The position numbers were made by a program, and so were the translations under genes. Below, in pieces: positions 1 to 8,253 of a DNA stretch of 64,000 bases. Source of the DNA: Scytonema sp035967975 (GTDB taxonomy: Bacteria > Cyanobacteriota > Cyanobacteriia > Cyanobacteriales > Nostocaceae); NCBI GenBank assembly GCA_035967975.1, contig JAWQFQ010000025.1, forward strand, positions 3,022-67,021, written 5' to 3'. A model generated the notes under the pieces. That model saw only the letters and a list, made by a program, of their open reading frames with translations, was not told where the DNA came from and made no database searches. Position 1 is the first letter of the stretch, and the number at the start of each line of letters is the position of its first letter.

Positions 1-2
1 CA

Positions 3-1061
3 ATTGATAGCCGTCTTCAACGGGTAGCCCGCTTTGCTCTTAAAGAACAAATGAAAAAGTACCGGGCGAAAAAAGGGGCTGTGATTGTGATGGATGCTTG
101 GGATGGTTCCCTACTTGCCTTAGTAACCCAACCTACTTATAATCCAAACGAATACTCTAAAGCTGATATTGCATTGTTCAAAAACTGGACAGTCGCAGAC
201 CTTTATGAACCTGGTTCAACCTTTAAACCTTTGAATGTTGCTATTGGCTTAGAGGCTGGTATTATCAAACCGGAAGATGTGTTTAATGATACTGGTTCGA
301 TTCACGTTGCCGACCGGATTATCAAAAATGCTGAAAACAAACGTTACGGGCGAATAGACATAGCTCAGATTTTGCAAAATTCCAGCAATATTGGGATGGT
401 GCAAATTATCCAAAGGATGCAGCCTTCCATCTATTACGGTTGGTTGGAACGCTTAGGTTTGGGACAAAGCGTGGATACCGATTTACCTTTTGCTGTCAAA
501 AGCCAGCTAAAAAGCCATGAAGAATTTTTATCTACACCCATCGAACCTGCAACCGCCTCCTTTGGTCAAGGTTTTTCTCTAACACCATTACAGTTGGTGC
601 AAATGCACGGCGCGTTGGCTAATGGCGGTAAACTCGTCTCGCCACACACTATCCGATCGCTGATAGATAGCAAAGGACGAGTACATCATATCCCAAACCT
701 ACCTGCACCAAGGCAAATCTTTTCACAGGCGATCGCGCAAAAGGTTGTAGAGATGATGGAAACTGTTGTCGATGATGGAACAGGTAGAAAATCCCAAATT
801 TCCGGCTATCGTATTGCTGGGAAAACCGGTACAGCCCAAAAAGCGAGTCCCTCTGGTGGCTATCTCAGTGATGCTAAAGTCACCAGCTTTGTAGGTATCT
901 TACCGGTTGAATCCCCCCGTTATGTAGTCTTGGCATTAGTTGATGAGCCAAAAGGAAAAAATGCTTACGGTGGTACTGTCGCCGCACCAATTGCCAAATC
1001 AGTTATGGAAGCATTGATTACTATTGAACAAATTCCACCTAGTAGAACTACACAACCATAA
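3..1061 (+). CDS. ftsI: Penicillin-binding protein 2 / FtsI, C-terminal part (5' end outside the window)
   Basis: This is the transpeptidase half of a class B penicillin-binding protein, which cross-links septal peptidoglycan in the periplasm. The frame stays open to the left edge, so the start, membrane anchor and dimerisation domain lie outside the window. Counting from the Met at base 51, all three catalytic motifs are present: STFK (S56 to K59, nucleophilic Ser), SSN (112-113 with S111) and KTG (258-260). The upstream in-frame residues read like the usual end of the PBP dimerisation domain, so the Met at 51 is internal and not the start. The gene ends at a TAA, followed by an AT-rich spacer with no obvious strong terminator. 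Confidence 0.93.
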   Translation: MDSRLQRVARFALKEQMKKYRAKKGAVIVMDAWDGSLLALVTQPTYNPNEYSKADIALFKNWTVADLYEPGSTFKPLNVAIGLEAGIIKPEDVFNDTGSIHVADRIIKNAENKRYGRIDIAQILQNSSNIGMVQIIQRMQPSIYYGWLERLGLGQSVDTDLPFAVKSQLKSHEEFLSTPIEPATASFGQGFSLTPLQLVQMHGALANGGKLVSPHTIRSLIDSKGRVHHIPNLPAPRQIFSQAIAQKVVEMMETVVDDGTGRKSQISGYRIAGKTGTAQKASPSGGYLSDAKVTSFVGILPVESPRYVVLALVDEPKGKNAYGGTVAAPIAKSVMEALITIEQIPPSRTTQP

Positions 1062-1315
1062 AGAAGCAGGGGTTGAGCTGTTACTAATTAGATATTTTTT
1101 TAATTGAAAGCCCTTTAGAGTTTGATCTGCCAATTTTCTCACTTACTACCTACGGGGGAGGTACTAAGGGTCTCTTCATGGAATTCTTAAGTATTAAAGA
1201 CTTGACTAAATACAGCTATCTAGTTAAGCCATTGCCTGTTTGCAGCCGCATTTAAGAAATGTATTGGCTTGTAATTTCTCGTTTTCACTTTTGATGTTGT
1301 AATGTTACATAGCTT

Positions 1316-2425
1316 ATGTCCCCTATCTCAAAGATTCAAAGAAAAAGTACGCAGATAGAGGAAACAATAAATACTAAGTATAAGCGCGTTGAGCAGCAGT
1401 TTATAGACCTACTTGCTACAGAGAATTTAGACAAAAAACTAAATGCGGAACCTGCACTCAAGCAAGAGTTTGAAAGTACCCTATCTCAAGCAATTTGTGC
1501 TGCTTACCAAAATGATGCTAGTGATGACGCAGCTCACCTCTTTGTTCAACGCATTCTATACCGTATTAATCGCCTAAATCTGTTTTGGTATGATGACCTG
1601 CAGAACTATGTTAACGAGCGTTCTCCTTACTTGTATAAGGTGCGCGACCAGATAGAGAAAGCTTGGCAAGAGTGGGAGCGATCGCATATTGATGTAACTG
1701 CATTACAACAGTTAAATATCACAGATGTTCAGCAGTCACTAAAAGAGCGTACTGCGTATGACTTAAATCCGCCTTTATCGGAGAACAGTCAATACATCCG
1801 CACAGAGATGAGCGAGGCTGGTTACCGCCAGTTGTTAGCAATTGGCTCCTTTGAAGGATTGGTAGAAAGCAGTCACCTTCCCCGAATTCTGGGCGGTGCG
1901 GCTAATACTGTCCAGTGTGCGCTGATGCGAGTTTTTCAGGAAGAGTACGGCTACGGTCGCTTATCTCGCAAGCATTCTACGTTTTTTGCTCAGATGCTCA
2001 ATGAGTTTGGGATGAATACTAAACCAGAGGCTTATTTTGATTTCATCCCTTGGGAACTTTTCGCGTGTTCCAATCATAGCTACTTGATCAGTGAACGTAA
2101 GCGCTATTTCCTGCGTTACAACGGTGGACTGACATATTTTGAAATATCAGTTCCTGCAACTTTCAGAAACTATGTTGCAGCAGCGCAACGTTTGGGACTC
2201 TCTAATGCAGCAATGAGTTATTGGGAAGTACATATTAAGGAGGATGAACGCCACGGGCGCTGGATGTTAGATGGTGTGGCTTTACCTTTAGCGGAAATGT
2301 ATCCTAATCACGCTTGGGAGCTCTTGTTGGGCTACGACCAGGAGAAATTTATGGGCGATCGCGCTGCTCAAGCTGTTGTTGGGTCAATACGTGAAGCAGA
2401 ACAACAGTTGATGGCTAATGGTTAA
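1316..2425 (+). CDS. Iron-containing redox enzyme, haem-oxygenase-like fold
   Basis: The protein has 369 residues. Its C-terminal two thirds looks like the haem-oxygenase-like diiron family (iron-containing redox enzymes): helical, with His/Glu-rich motifs such as EYGYGRLSRKHSTFF and HIKEDERHGRWML that could supply metal ligands. The N-terminal 120 residues are charged and helical and I cannot assign them. No signal peptide is seen, so it is probably cytosolic. Family members carry out oxidative C-C or C-N cleavage in natural-product or cofactor pathways, but the substrate cannot be read here. It stands alone, with a methyltransferase 116 bases downstream on the same strand. No good ribosome binding site precedes the ATG. 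Confidence 0.7.
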   Translation: MSPISKIQRKSTQIEETINTKYKRVEQQFIDLLATENLDKKLNAEPALKQEFESTLSQAICAAYQNDASDDAAHLFVQRILYRINRLNLFWYDDLQNYVNERSPYLYKVRDQIEKAWQEWERSHIDVTALQQLNITDVQQSLKERTAYDLNPPLSENSQYIRTEMSEAGYRQLLAIGSFEGLVESSHLPRILGGAANTVQCALMRVFQEEYGYGRLSRKHSTFFAQMLNEFGMNTKPEAYFDFIPWELFACSNHSYLISERKRYFLRYNGGLTYFEISVPATFRNYVAAAQRLGLSNAAMSYWEVHIKEDERHGRWMLDGVALPLAEMYPNHAWELLLGYDQEKFMGDRAAQAVVGSIREAEQQLMANG

Positions 2426-2541
2426 TGGTTAGTAGTTAACTGTTAACTATTTATTTGTTTTATTCACCTTTTTCTCAGGTAGAAGGTGGAAATTTTCTGC
2501 TTTGAAAATTTTATTAATCAATATTGGAGTTAGCGAGTCAA

Positions 2542-3237
2542 ATGAAAGACATTTTTTCTTGTCCTGAAGAATCTAGTTTCTATTCCAACTGTTTGGAAAA
2601 CTTGGTTTTGAGAAACTGCAAAAAATCTGAATGTGTGGTGGAATTTGGTTCTGGAGATGGCAGTCCTGTTATTAATTCACTCTTAAAAAACAAGTTTAGT
2701 GGTGTGATATATGGATTTGAATTAAATACTTCTGCTTGGAAATCTGCCAATTTAATTATCGATGAATATAATCTTGGAAATAAATATATCATTTCTAATT
2801 CGTGTCTTTTTGAATCTTCCGATGTAGACGGCGATTACCTAGTCGCTAATCCACCCTACCTTCCCGCACCAGACAATGATATTTATATGCCTTTATTATT
2901 TGGTGGAGAAGATGGAGCCACAGTTACTAACAATCTTCTATCTTTAGGTTATGATAATGTGTTGCTCTTGGTGTCTAGCTTTTCTAATCCAATGAGTACC
3001 ATTACTCATGCGAAAAAACAAGGTTATTGTATTACTGATTTTTTAGTGTTACCTTTGCAATTTGGCTACTATAGTTCTGAACCAAAAGTGAAGAACCACA
3101 TAGAAAAGTTACGAAAAGGTAAAATGGCATTTTATTCAGACAATTATTACTTTTTAGCTGGAGTTTTATTTAAGAAGTCTTTCAAATCTGAAGTAGACTT
3201 ATCAAATACACTGGCTAAAGCTATGAGTAGTTTATAG
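2542..3237 (+). CDS. SAM-dependent methyltransferase with an NPPY motif
   Basis: A Rossmann-fold class I methyltransferase of 231 residues. Motif I is EFGSGDGSP (about residues 34-42) and motif IV is NPPY (103-106). NPPY is typical of enzymes that methylate an amide or exocyclic amine nitrogen (HemK/PrmC, N6-adenine or small-molecule N-methyltransferases). I chose the ATG at 2542 because GGAG lies about 12 bases upstream; a TTG at 2524 would add six residues. It is AT-rich compared with its neighbours. It may be co-transcribed with the diiron protein just upstream, which would fit a small modification pathway, but this is only context. The target is unknown. Confidence 0.65.
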   Translation: MKDIFSCPEESSFYSNCLENLVLRNCKKSECVVEFGSGDGSPVINSLLKNKFSGVIYGFELNTSAWKSANLIIDEYNLGNKYIISNSCLFESSDVDGDYLVANPPYLPAPDNDIYMPLLFGGEDGATVTNNLLSLGYDNVLLLVSSFSNPMSTITHAKKQGYCITDFLVLPLQFGYYSSEPKVKNHIEKLRKGKMAFYSDNYYFLAGVLFKKSFKSEVDLSNTLAKAMSSL

Positions 3238-3321
3238 GTTTTTTTGAGCCAACACGATGTAGGTGTAGGAGCAAGACTTGTCAATTAACAGTAGTTGAGT
3301 GTCACAATCCCGGTAACTCAA

Positions 3322-3433
3322 CTTCTTGTGGTGCGGGCGTCTCGCCCGCCTCAATACTGCTCAGATCAGCCGAACCTCAACTATCACCCGCTTGAGTTCG
3401 TTCACGGGCGAGGACGCCCGTACCACAAGAAGA
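3322..3433. repeat. Dispersed GC-rich inverted repeat (TTCTTGTGGT...ACCACAAGAA type)
   Basis: The two arms, CTTCTTGTGGT at 3322 and ACCACAAGAAG ending at 3433, are exact inverted copies. Each arm encloses a smaller palindrome (GCGGGCGTCTCGCCCGC on the left, GGGCGAGGACGCCC on the right). Related copies occur near 5785-5853, 44410-44552 and 46917-46950. Short open frames across it read only the repeat and are not genes. Confidence 0.75.
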
Positions 3434-3483
3434 AATTTTTGAAAACTGTTTTATCCGACACGCCCTACACCTCTATACCCCTA

Positions 3484-3600
3484 TTTTCAAAGGTGTAAGT
3501 CTCCCCTGGGTTGAGATAAGTGACCTTTTGTTCCAACCCTGCTTCTGCAACTGCTTTCTTGACGCTCTCCTGCCTGATGCGAGGAGATTCTCAAGAGACG
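3484..3600 (-). ncRNA. Candidate omega RNA (reRNA) of the IS605 tnpB
   Basis: TnpB guides are made from the 3' end of tnpB and the adjoining element end, on the tnpB strand. On that strand this stretch holds short complementary blocks, such as TCTC/GAGA flanking the CCCAGGGG segment. Assignment is by position and known family behaviour; the fold was not computed. Confidence 0.4.
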
Positions 3601-5030
3601 AGTCTCTCGATATCTTGATTGCTCAAGTTCCCAGGCTCAGCACGTTTGCCTTTTCGGCGTGCTGATGTCTCCTTACGTTTTTTCGGGCGTTTAGAACCCC
3701 GTGGTTCAAGTTCCTGAGAGTCCCCCAGTACTATACTCGCTATATTTAATATAGCCAGTTCTTTGATATTTTTAGCTGCATTTATGTCGGCATGGGCCAT
3801 GTGACCACAGGAAACACAAATGTATTTTTCTTTATCTCTACTGCTAGCGTCAATATGACCACAAACATTACATTTTTGACTTGTATGTTTAGGATTCACC
3901 TTGATTAAAATCTTTCCTGACTTCACAGCCATGTAATCGATTTTCTGAGTTAACTCGTTCCAACTAGCATCCGAAATACTACGATTTAAACCCTTCTTTG
4001 CACTCTGACCATTCTTTAAAAATCGCCCCGTTGACTCATCAATTTTTGGACGACAACGTTTAAGCATTGCCGATACATTTAAATCTTCAATAGCAATAGC
4101 ATCAACTTTTCTAGAAGCAATTAAACCAGCTATTTTCCATTGGTAAGCTTGACGTTTATCGGCCATTTTCTTATATAACTTACCAACCAATGCTGCTGCT
4201 TTTTTACGATTTTTACTCCCCTTAATCTTACGGTTAACTCTACGCTGTCTAATTTTCAGTCTGCGTTTAACTTTTTTGTTGGTTGCAAACTTGGGATTTT
4301 TAACTTGATGACCATCTGACAAATGGACAAGTTTGGTGATTCCTAGATCGCAACCCAAAACAGATTTAATTTCTGTTATGGGTTTAGGAATGTAATCTGG
4401 TACGGTTTTATCCTCAATCCTGATAGATACATACCAACCATCTTGACGCTTACGAATAGTTGCAGCCTTAATGACAAAACATAAAGGAATTGGTCTAGAG
4501 TTAAAAAATCTCATCCAACCAATTTTAGGCAAGTAAATCTTATTGCCTTGAACTTTAATTCCTACCGTGTAAGTAAAAGATGAAAAGTTAGAACGGTTTT
4601 TAAACTTTGGAAAACCACTCCCATTAAAGAAATTTTCGTAAGCCTTATCTAACCTCTTAACGTTCTGCTGCAACACAGTAGAGTCAATATCAGCATACCA
4701 AGGTCTAGCTTTTTTAAGTATCGGCAACTGTGTGATCTGGATATCTCCTGCACTACGGCGAGGATTCTTTGGATTTCCATCCTTGTCAGTTTTAGAATCT
4801 TTCCAAGGTTCACCAGTAGCCCCATTTTTGCTAACAAAACACGTTAACGGGCAAGCTTCTCCCTTAGTTCTGATATCACAGTAATCACCCTGAATGAATT
4901 GCTGATTGTATTGAGTAATCCTGTCAGCCAAAGACCAGTTGTATTGACTTCTCAGCATATCAATCCAGTTATCCATCTTGTTTGATTGAGTGACGTTAGG
5001 ACGTAGCTTGTACACATAGTTTGTTAGCAA
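3591..5030 (-). CDS. tnpB: RNA-guided endonuclease TnpB (IS200/IS605 OrfB)
   Basis: A 479-residue TnpB. The three RuvC acidic residues are present: D228 in GCDLGITKL, E315 in AIEDLNVS and D415 in HADINAAKNI. The zinc ribbon is intact, with C387/C390 and C405/C408. The middle is rich in Lys and Arg, as expected for RNA binding. It uses an RNA from the element end to cut DNA and so keeps the element from being lost after excision. The C-terminal tail (residues 440-479) is very basic and longer than the minimal family, and its coding sequence probably overlaps the omega RNA. The intact catalytic set contrasts with the IS607 TnpB at 52.6 kb. Confidence 0.93.
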   Translation of the reverse strand: MLTNYVYKLRPNVTQSNKMDNWIDMLRSQYNWSLADRITQYNQQFIQGDYCDIRTKGEACPLTCFVSKNGATGEPWKDSKTDKDGNPKNPRRSAGDIQITQLPILKKARPWYADIDSTVLQQNVKRLDKAYENFFNGSGFPKFKNRSNFSSFTYTVGIKVQGNKIYLPKIGWMRFFNSRPIPLCFVIKAATIRKRQDGWYVSIRIEDKTVPDYIPKPITEIKSVLGCDLGITKLVHLSDGHQVKNPKFATNKKVKRRLKIRQRRVNRKIKGSKNRKKAAALVGKLYKKMADKRQAYQWKIAGLIASRKVDAIAIEDLNVSAMLKRCRPKIDESTGRFLKNGQSAKKGLNRSISDASWNELTQKIDYMAVKSGKILIKVNPKHTSQKCNVCGHIDASSRDKEKYICVSCGHMAHADINAAKNIKELAILNIASIVLGDSQELEPRGSKRPKKRKETSARRKGKRAEPGNLSNQDIERLVS

Positions 5031-5099
5031 GTTATATCACCTGTTTGATTTCGTGCTATACTTGGTCTGTTCATTTAATTCTACATAGGTCTACTAGGA

Positions 5100-5501
5100 T
5101 TGACAACCCCTTTACGCCGAGAAAGAAATTCTGTTTCTGACCTAAAAGTCCATTTGGTCTGCGTTACTAAGTACCGTAGGTCTGTATTTACGAGAGAAAG
5201 TCTTGCATTGATTGAAGAATCATTCCGTGATGTAGCAAAAAAGATGGATTTTCAAGTACTTGAATTCAATGGTGAAGCCGACCACATTCATGCTTTGATT
5301 GAATATCCTCCAAAACTCTCAATCTCTCAAATAGTAAATTCACTTAAAGGCGTATCTAGTCGGATGTATGGAAAAGCTGGCTTCAAAAAGCCCTATGGTA
5401 AGGATGCTCTTTGGAGTCCCAGCTATTTCGTCTCTTCTGTAGGTGGAGCACCAATTGAAGTTCTTAAAAAATATATCCAAAGTCAAGAAAAGCCTAACTA
5501 G
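5100..5501 (+). CDS. tnpA: IS200/IS605-family Y1 transposase TnpA
   Basis: A 133-residue HUH single-strand transposase. It has the HUH-type motif HIH (H62 and H64) in DHIHALIEYPP and the candidate catalytic tyrosine Y125 in VLKKYIQS. Length and N-terminus (LRRERNSVSDLKVHLVCVTK) match the family. The only sensible start is a TTG at 5100, preceded very closely by AGGA; weak starts are common in this family. It nicks and joins single-stranded element ends at subterminal hairpins. The stop codon lies in the CCTAAC/GTTAGG hairpin. A GGGTTTTAAACCC palindrome followed by seven T just after it may serve as terminator. Confidence 0.92.
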   Translation: MTTPLRRERNSVSDLKVHLVCVTKYRRSVFTRESLALIEESFRDVAKKMDFQVLEFNGEADHIHALIEYPPKLSISQIVNSLKGVSSRMYGKAGFKKPYGKDALWSPSYFVSSVGGAPIEVLKKYIQSQEKPN

Positions 5502-5878
5502 AAGTTAGGGGTTTTAAACCCATTTTTTTCGATAACGAAGAAGGACAGTTGCATTCCCAATGAAAAAGAGCGAACCACTCTTCAAATCGGGGCTGCGATC
5601 GCTTGCAGGTAAGACCAGTTTTTTTGTGTGATGCGTACTCACCATAGCTTTCCTGTGAGCTTGTATCTTTACGTTGTCTAATAGACTTTTATGTTCGGAC
5701 ATCATCACTGTTGCTACATCTACCTTGGAGAGAGATATTTTTGTAATTTGTAGGGGGTTCCAAATAAAAAAGTCTTCAACAATTTCTTTTTGTGGTACGG
5801 GCTTCCTCGCCCATGAACGAGCTCAGGCGGGCGAGACGCCCGCACCACAAGAGGTTGAAGATGTGAAATGTCACGATT
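5502..5878. repeat. Spacer with a palindrome/terminator and a GC-rich dispersed repeat
   Basis: The first 30 bases hold GGGTTTTAAACCC and a T run (likely terminator of tnpA). The right part (about 5756-5862) begins with GGTTCCAAATAAAAAAG, the same sequence as the left end of the MITE-like element at 44379. It continues into the palindromic GTGGTACGGGC...GCCCGCACCAC repeat. The right terminal repeat seen at 44 kb is missing here, so this looks like a decayed copy. Short open frames in it are not convincing genes. Confidence 0.6.
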
Positions 5879-6952
5879 CTACAGAACCGAACCGACCTTT
5901 TTAAACGTCTCAATCATGTCATGTGCTGGAGTTTTTTGTTGCTGAAGAAGACTTTTAAGTGGTACTAATAACTGCACATCTGGGTCATCTTTGAGCGCAG
6001 CTTCAGCGGCTTGTAAAGCTTGTGTAGCATGGGCAAAAATTTCTTCATTGTCAAATCCTTCCCGCGCTGAAAGTTGGTGCAATGCAGCATCGGGTACAGT
6101 TGCTCTACCCAGCAATGATTCGTCTAGAACAAGACCTTTCAGTAGGGCTAGTAAAGCAGCATAAAGAGAAAAATCATGACAACTATCAAATGCTTTAAAT
6201 TCAATACGACCTACTTCAGCGGGAATGCGAGCTTTTTTGGTTAATAATGGAACGCTCTTAATCAGTTGTTCTTCCTTTTCTACAAAGACGAGTGTTGCTG
6301 GTCTTTTTCCAGTTCTAATAAATGTTCTTACCGATAACCCATCCCATAGTTTTCCTTGATAAAAAGGAGAACTATAACTGAAAGGTATGATGTAGGGGCT
6401 GTAATAGGTCAGCTTTTTGCCAATATCGATAACACGTTCAACAGGTAAATCTGCAACAGAAATATTTAAATCCGGACCGTATGTCACCATATAAATGTTA
6501 ACAGTTTGTTCTTCCGGATAAGCTTGTAGCAGTTTTCTTTCATAGTTATTTAATGGTGGTTCAGGTTTGTAATTAACCTGGAAAGGATTAAAAGTCACTG
6601 AAACTGGAGAGAAACCAAATTGTCCAGCCACTTCTTTTAGCAAGTGAAAACTTTCTTTCATCTCGGAAATAGTGCTTTGAATATCAGAATTTATAGTTGT
6701 TCTGATTTCAATACCTTTAGGAACACAGTCAATAACTTTTTCGGATTCATCAAATCGTTCAAATCCCTCAATGTACCATCTTTTTTTTCTGATTCCAGCA
6801 TCACCAATACATAATTGATTATAGTCATTGGGATATGTGGGTAATTTTTCAATAATTTGATTGAAGTCGGCGTATTTTGTACAGGTAAAATCGGCAAAGT
6901 TTCCTTCTTTATTAAGGAAAGCAACTTCATGCTCAATTCCAAAATAAAACAT
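5879..6952 (-). CDS. Glutamate-cysteine ligase-like carboxylate-amine ligase (GCS2 family)
   Basis: A 357-residue protein that fits the GCS2 / YbdK-like carboxylate-amine ligase fold. The N-terminal strand FGIEHEVAF carries the two acidic residues expected to bind Mg-ATP, and RIEFKAFDS (about residues 255-265) resembles the family's conserved Arg/Glu strand. Such enzymes activate a glutamate carboxylate with ATP and join it to an amine (Cys or another amino compound). It is not an obvious match to the usual cyanobacterial gshA, so the acceptor amine is open. It stands alone on the minus strand with a methyltransferase remnant upstream. The start codon at 6952 begins directly with the conserved strand, so the N-terminus is short. 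Confidence 0.6.
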   Translation of the reverse strand: MFYFGIEHEVAFLNKEGNFADFTCTKYADFNQIIEKLPTYPNDYNQLCIGDAGIRKKRWYIEGFERFDESEKVIDCVPKGIEIRTTINSDIQSTISEMKESFHLLKEVAGQFGFSPVSVTFNPFQVNYKPEPPLNNYERKLLQAYPEEQTVNIYMVTYGPDLNISVADLPVERVIDIGKKLTYYSPYIIPFSYSSPFYQGKLWDGLSVRTFIRTGKRPATLVFVEKEEQLIKSVPLLTKKARIPAEVGRIEFKAFDSCHDFSLYAALLALLKGLVLDESLLGRATVPDAALHQLSAREGFDNEEIFAHATQALQAAEAALKDDPDVQLLVPLKSLLQQQKTPAHDMIETFKKVGSVL

Positions 6953-7107
6953 AAATACATTATTCCTTGAGTAATCTTAATTAATTGTTGTCAAGCGAAC
7001 CGAACTAATGCTAATCGATAAGCAATGCTACTCGGTTAATGACTCGGTTATCTATCTATTCGTCCCCTGACACCACTTCCTATTTGAGATAAATTTGCAT
7101 TAGTAAA
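6953..7107. other. AT-rich promoter-side spacer of the GCS2-like gene
   Basis: Holds the upstream region of the minus-strand ligase gene. Apart from short repeats of the type TCGGTTA, no gene or clear regulatory site was recognised. Confidence 0.4.
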
Positions 7108-7260
7108 TCACTCGAAATCGTCATCAATCGCTGCGACTATCTCAGCCGATTTGGGGTCGTAGATAATCGGATCGGGTTGCTGTAGTTCCGTGGACCTTTC
7201 CAATAGAGTTATAAGCAAGGTTTCCTGTACAATACCCAGGTGAACTTTAGTTTTTGTCAT
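7108..7260 (-). pseudogene. Remnant: N-terminus of a leucine-carboxyl-methyltransferase-like (LCM) protein
   Basis: A clean 50-codon frame starts at the ATG complementary to 7258-7260. Its residues QETLLITLL, QQPDPIIYDPKSAEIVAAID and DDDFE match the conserved N-terminal block of the LCM / polyketide O-methyltransferase family, where LL-L-RA, PDPI--DP-A--IV--IDYDF is typical. The frame stops with TGA straight after DDDFE, where the SAM-binding Rossmann domain should begin, and I see no continuation in other frames. It is therefore most likely what is left of a deleted gene. The family match is from memory of its pattern, not from a search. Confidence 0.5.
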
Positions 7261-7475
7261 TCGTGTCTCAAGGAGAAGATACCTGGATTGAATGTTTTCT
7301 ACTTAAAGTAGAATTATTTTCAATACTCTGTTCAGAATTTTACCGCAAGAGCAGCAGTAATGGGAAGTAGAGGTGCAGAGGGTATCCCCACACCCTACAC
7401 CCAATATCCCATACCCCACTTTGCTTATCCTCCTCAGGTTAGGATGGACTCAGAAAGGCTTGGAGGCGTGAGTTT

Positions 7476-8162
7476 ATGACAAATGCTGTAAAATCTCCCT
7501 ATACCAGCGAACAAATTGCTGCTTGGCTTAGAGGACTGCTAACTCTTGCTTGGGCTGATGGTGATTTTGATGCTCAGGAACAGAAATTAATTGCTGCTAT
7601 CACCGAGCAAGAACTTGCTCCAGGAATCAGTATTGAATCTCTCAATCCCATAGAACCGGAAGAATTATCCCTAGTGTTGGGGAAAGGTACACCAGCTGCA
7701 GAGAACTTCTTACGCACAGCGGTCATGGTCGCGATCGCAGACGGTACCTATTCTTCTAGCGAAGATTACCTGCTGCACCAGTTTTGTAAAACTCTAGAAC
7801 AACCAGAGGAATTATTAGAAGCTCTGCGCCAGACGCTAGAACACAAAGAGGAGGTGAGTGGAGCTAGTTCAACTTCCTCACAATTGGTACCAACAAAGCG
7901 TCAAGTTGATGCTCTTCATCCTTTACGAGATTGGCTCGATCAGCTGGATATTCAAGATCCGAGAGTTGCTCGTTTTTTATGTAAAATGATACCATCACAG
8001 TGCCCCTTCGAGCGTGATGTGACTCTATTTGGACGCAAGATTGTTCATATTCCACCGTTGTGTAAACTTAACCCACTCTACGAACAACTTGTCGGCTTGC
8101 GTTTCCGCGCCCTGTCCTACCTTGCGGATGAGTGCGGTGAAGATGTTTCACCTTATATTTAG
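7476..8162 (+). CDS. TerB-domain protein with Mo-dependent nitrogenase C-terminal domain
   Basis: A 228-residue cytosolic protein in two parts. Residues about 12-125 form a TerB-like helical domain with the acidic metal-site pattern WADGDFDAQEQ and VAIADGTYSSSED. Residues about 145-228 match the Mo-nitro_C domain (LCKMIPSQCPFERDV, KLNPLYEQLVGLRFRALSYL), which is named for a domain found with Mo-dependent nitrogenase in cyanobacteria. The molecular role is unknown; a link to nitrogen fixation or metal handling is an inference from the domain name. The gene is followed by an STRR and then obg. No strong ribosome binding site is seen (GGAGGCG lies about ten bases upstream). Confidence 0.75.
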   Translation: MTNAVKSPYTSEQIAAWLRGLLTLAWADGDFDAQEQKLIAAITEQELAPGISIESLNPIEPEELSLVLGKGTPAAENFLRTAVMVAIADGTYSSSEDYLLHQFCKTLEQPEELLEALRQTLEHKEEVSGASSTSSQLVPTKRQVDALHPLRDWLDQLDIQDPRVARFLCKMIPSQCPFERDVTLFGRKIVHIPPLCKLNPLYEQLVGLRFRALSYLADECGEDVSPYI

Positions 8163-8245
8163 TTAGGGTTAGTAGTTAGTAGTTAGTGGTTAGTAGAACA
8201 ATCAACAACTAACAACTAACAACTAACAACTAACAACTAGCAACT
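8163..8245. repeat. Short tandem repeats of GTTAGTA / AACAACT forming a hairpin
   Basis: The left half has copies of the heptamer TTAGTAG and the right half copies of the reverse-complement type ACTAACA, so the two arms can pair into an imperfect hairpin between the TerB gene and obg. STRRs of this kind are typical of heterocystous cyanobacteria. Confidence 0.8.
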
Positions 8246-8253
8246 GACTCATC

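Larger units (their letters stand above)
3465..5510. mobile_element. IS200/IS605-family element with divergent tnpA and tnpB
   Basis: The element has a Y1 transposase gene (plus strand) and an RNA-guided nuclease gene tnpB (minus strand), transcribed away from each other from a shared spacer of about 70 bases, as in IS605. The outer limits are approximate. Near the tnpA end a hairpin CCTAAC-TAGAA-GTTAGG (5493-5509) overlaps the tnpA stop codon. Near the tnpB end lie candidate imperfect palindromes between 3465 and 3540. Members of this family have subterminal hairpins instead of inverted repeats and make no target duplication, so the exact ends need comparison with an empty site. Both genes look intact, so the element may be active. 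Confidence 0.8.

Noticed and set aside
3295..3498. A 67-codon open frame
   Set aside because: It reads through the GC-rich dispersed repeat and has no protein-like pattern or ribosome binding site.
5674..5904. A 76-codon open frame across the second repeat copy
   Set aside because: Its sequence is that of the palindromic repeat and the overlapping end of the GCS2-like gene on the other strand.
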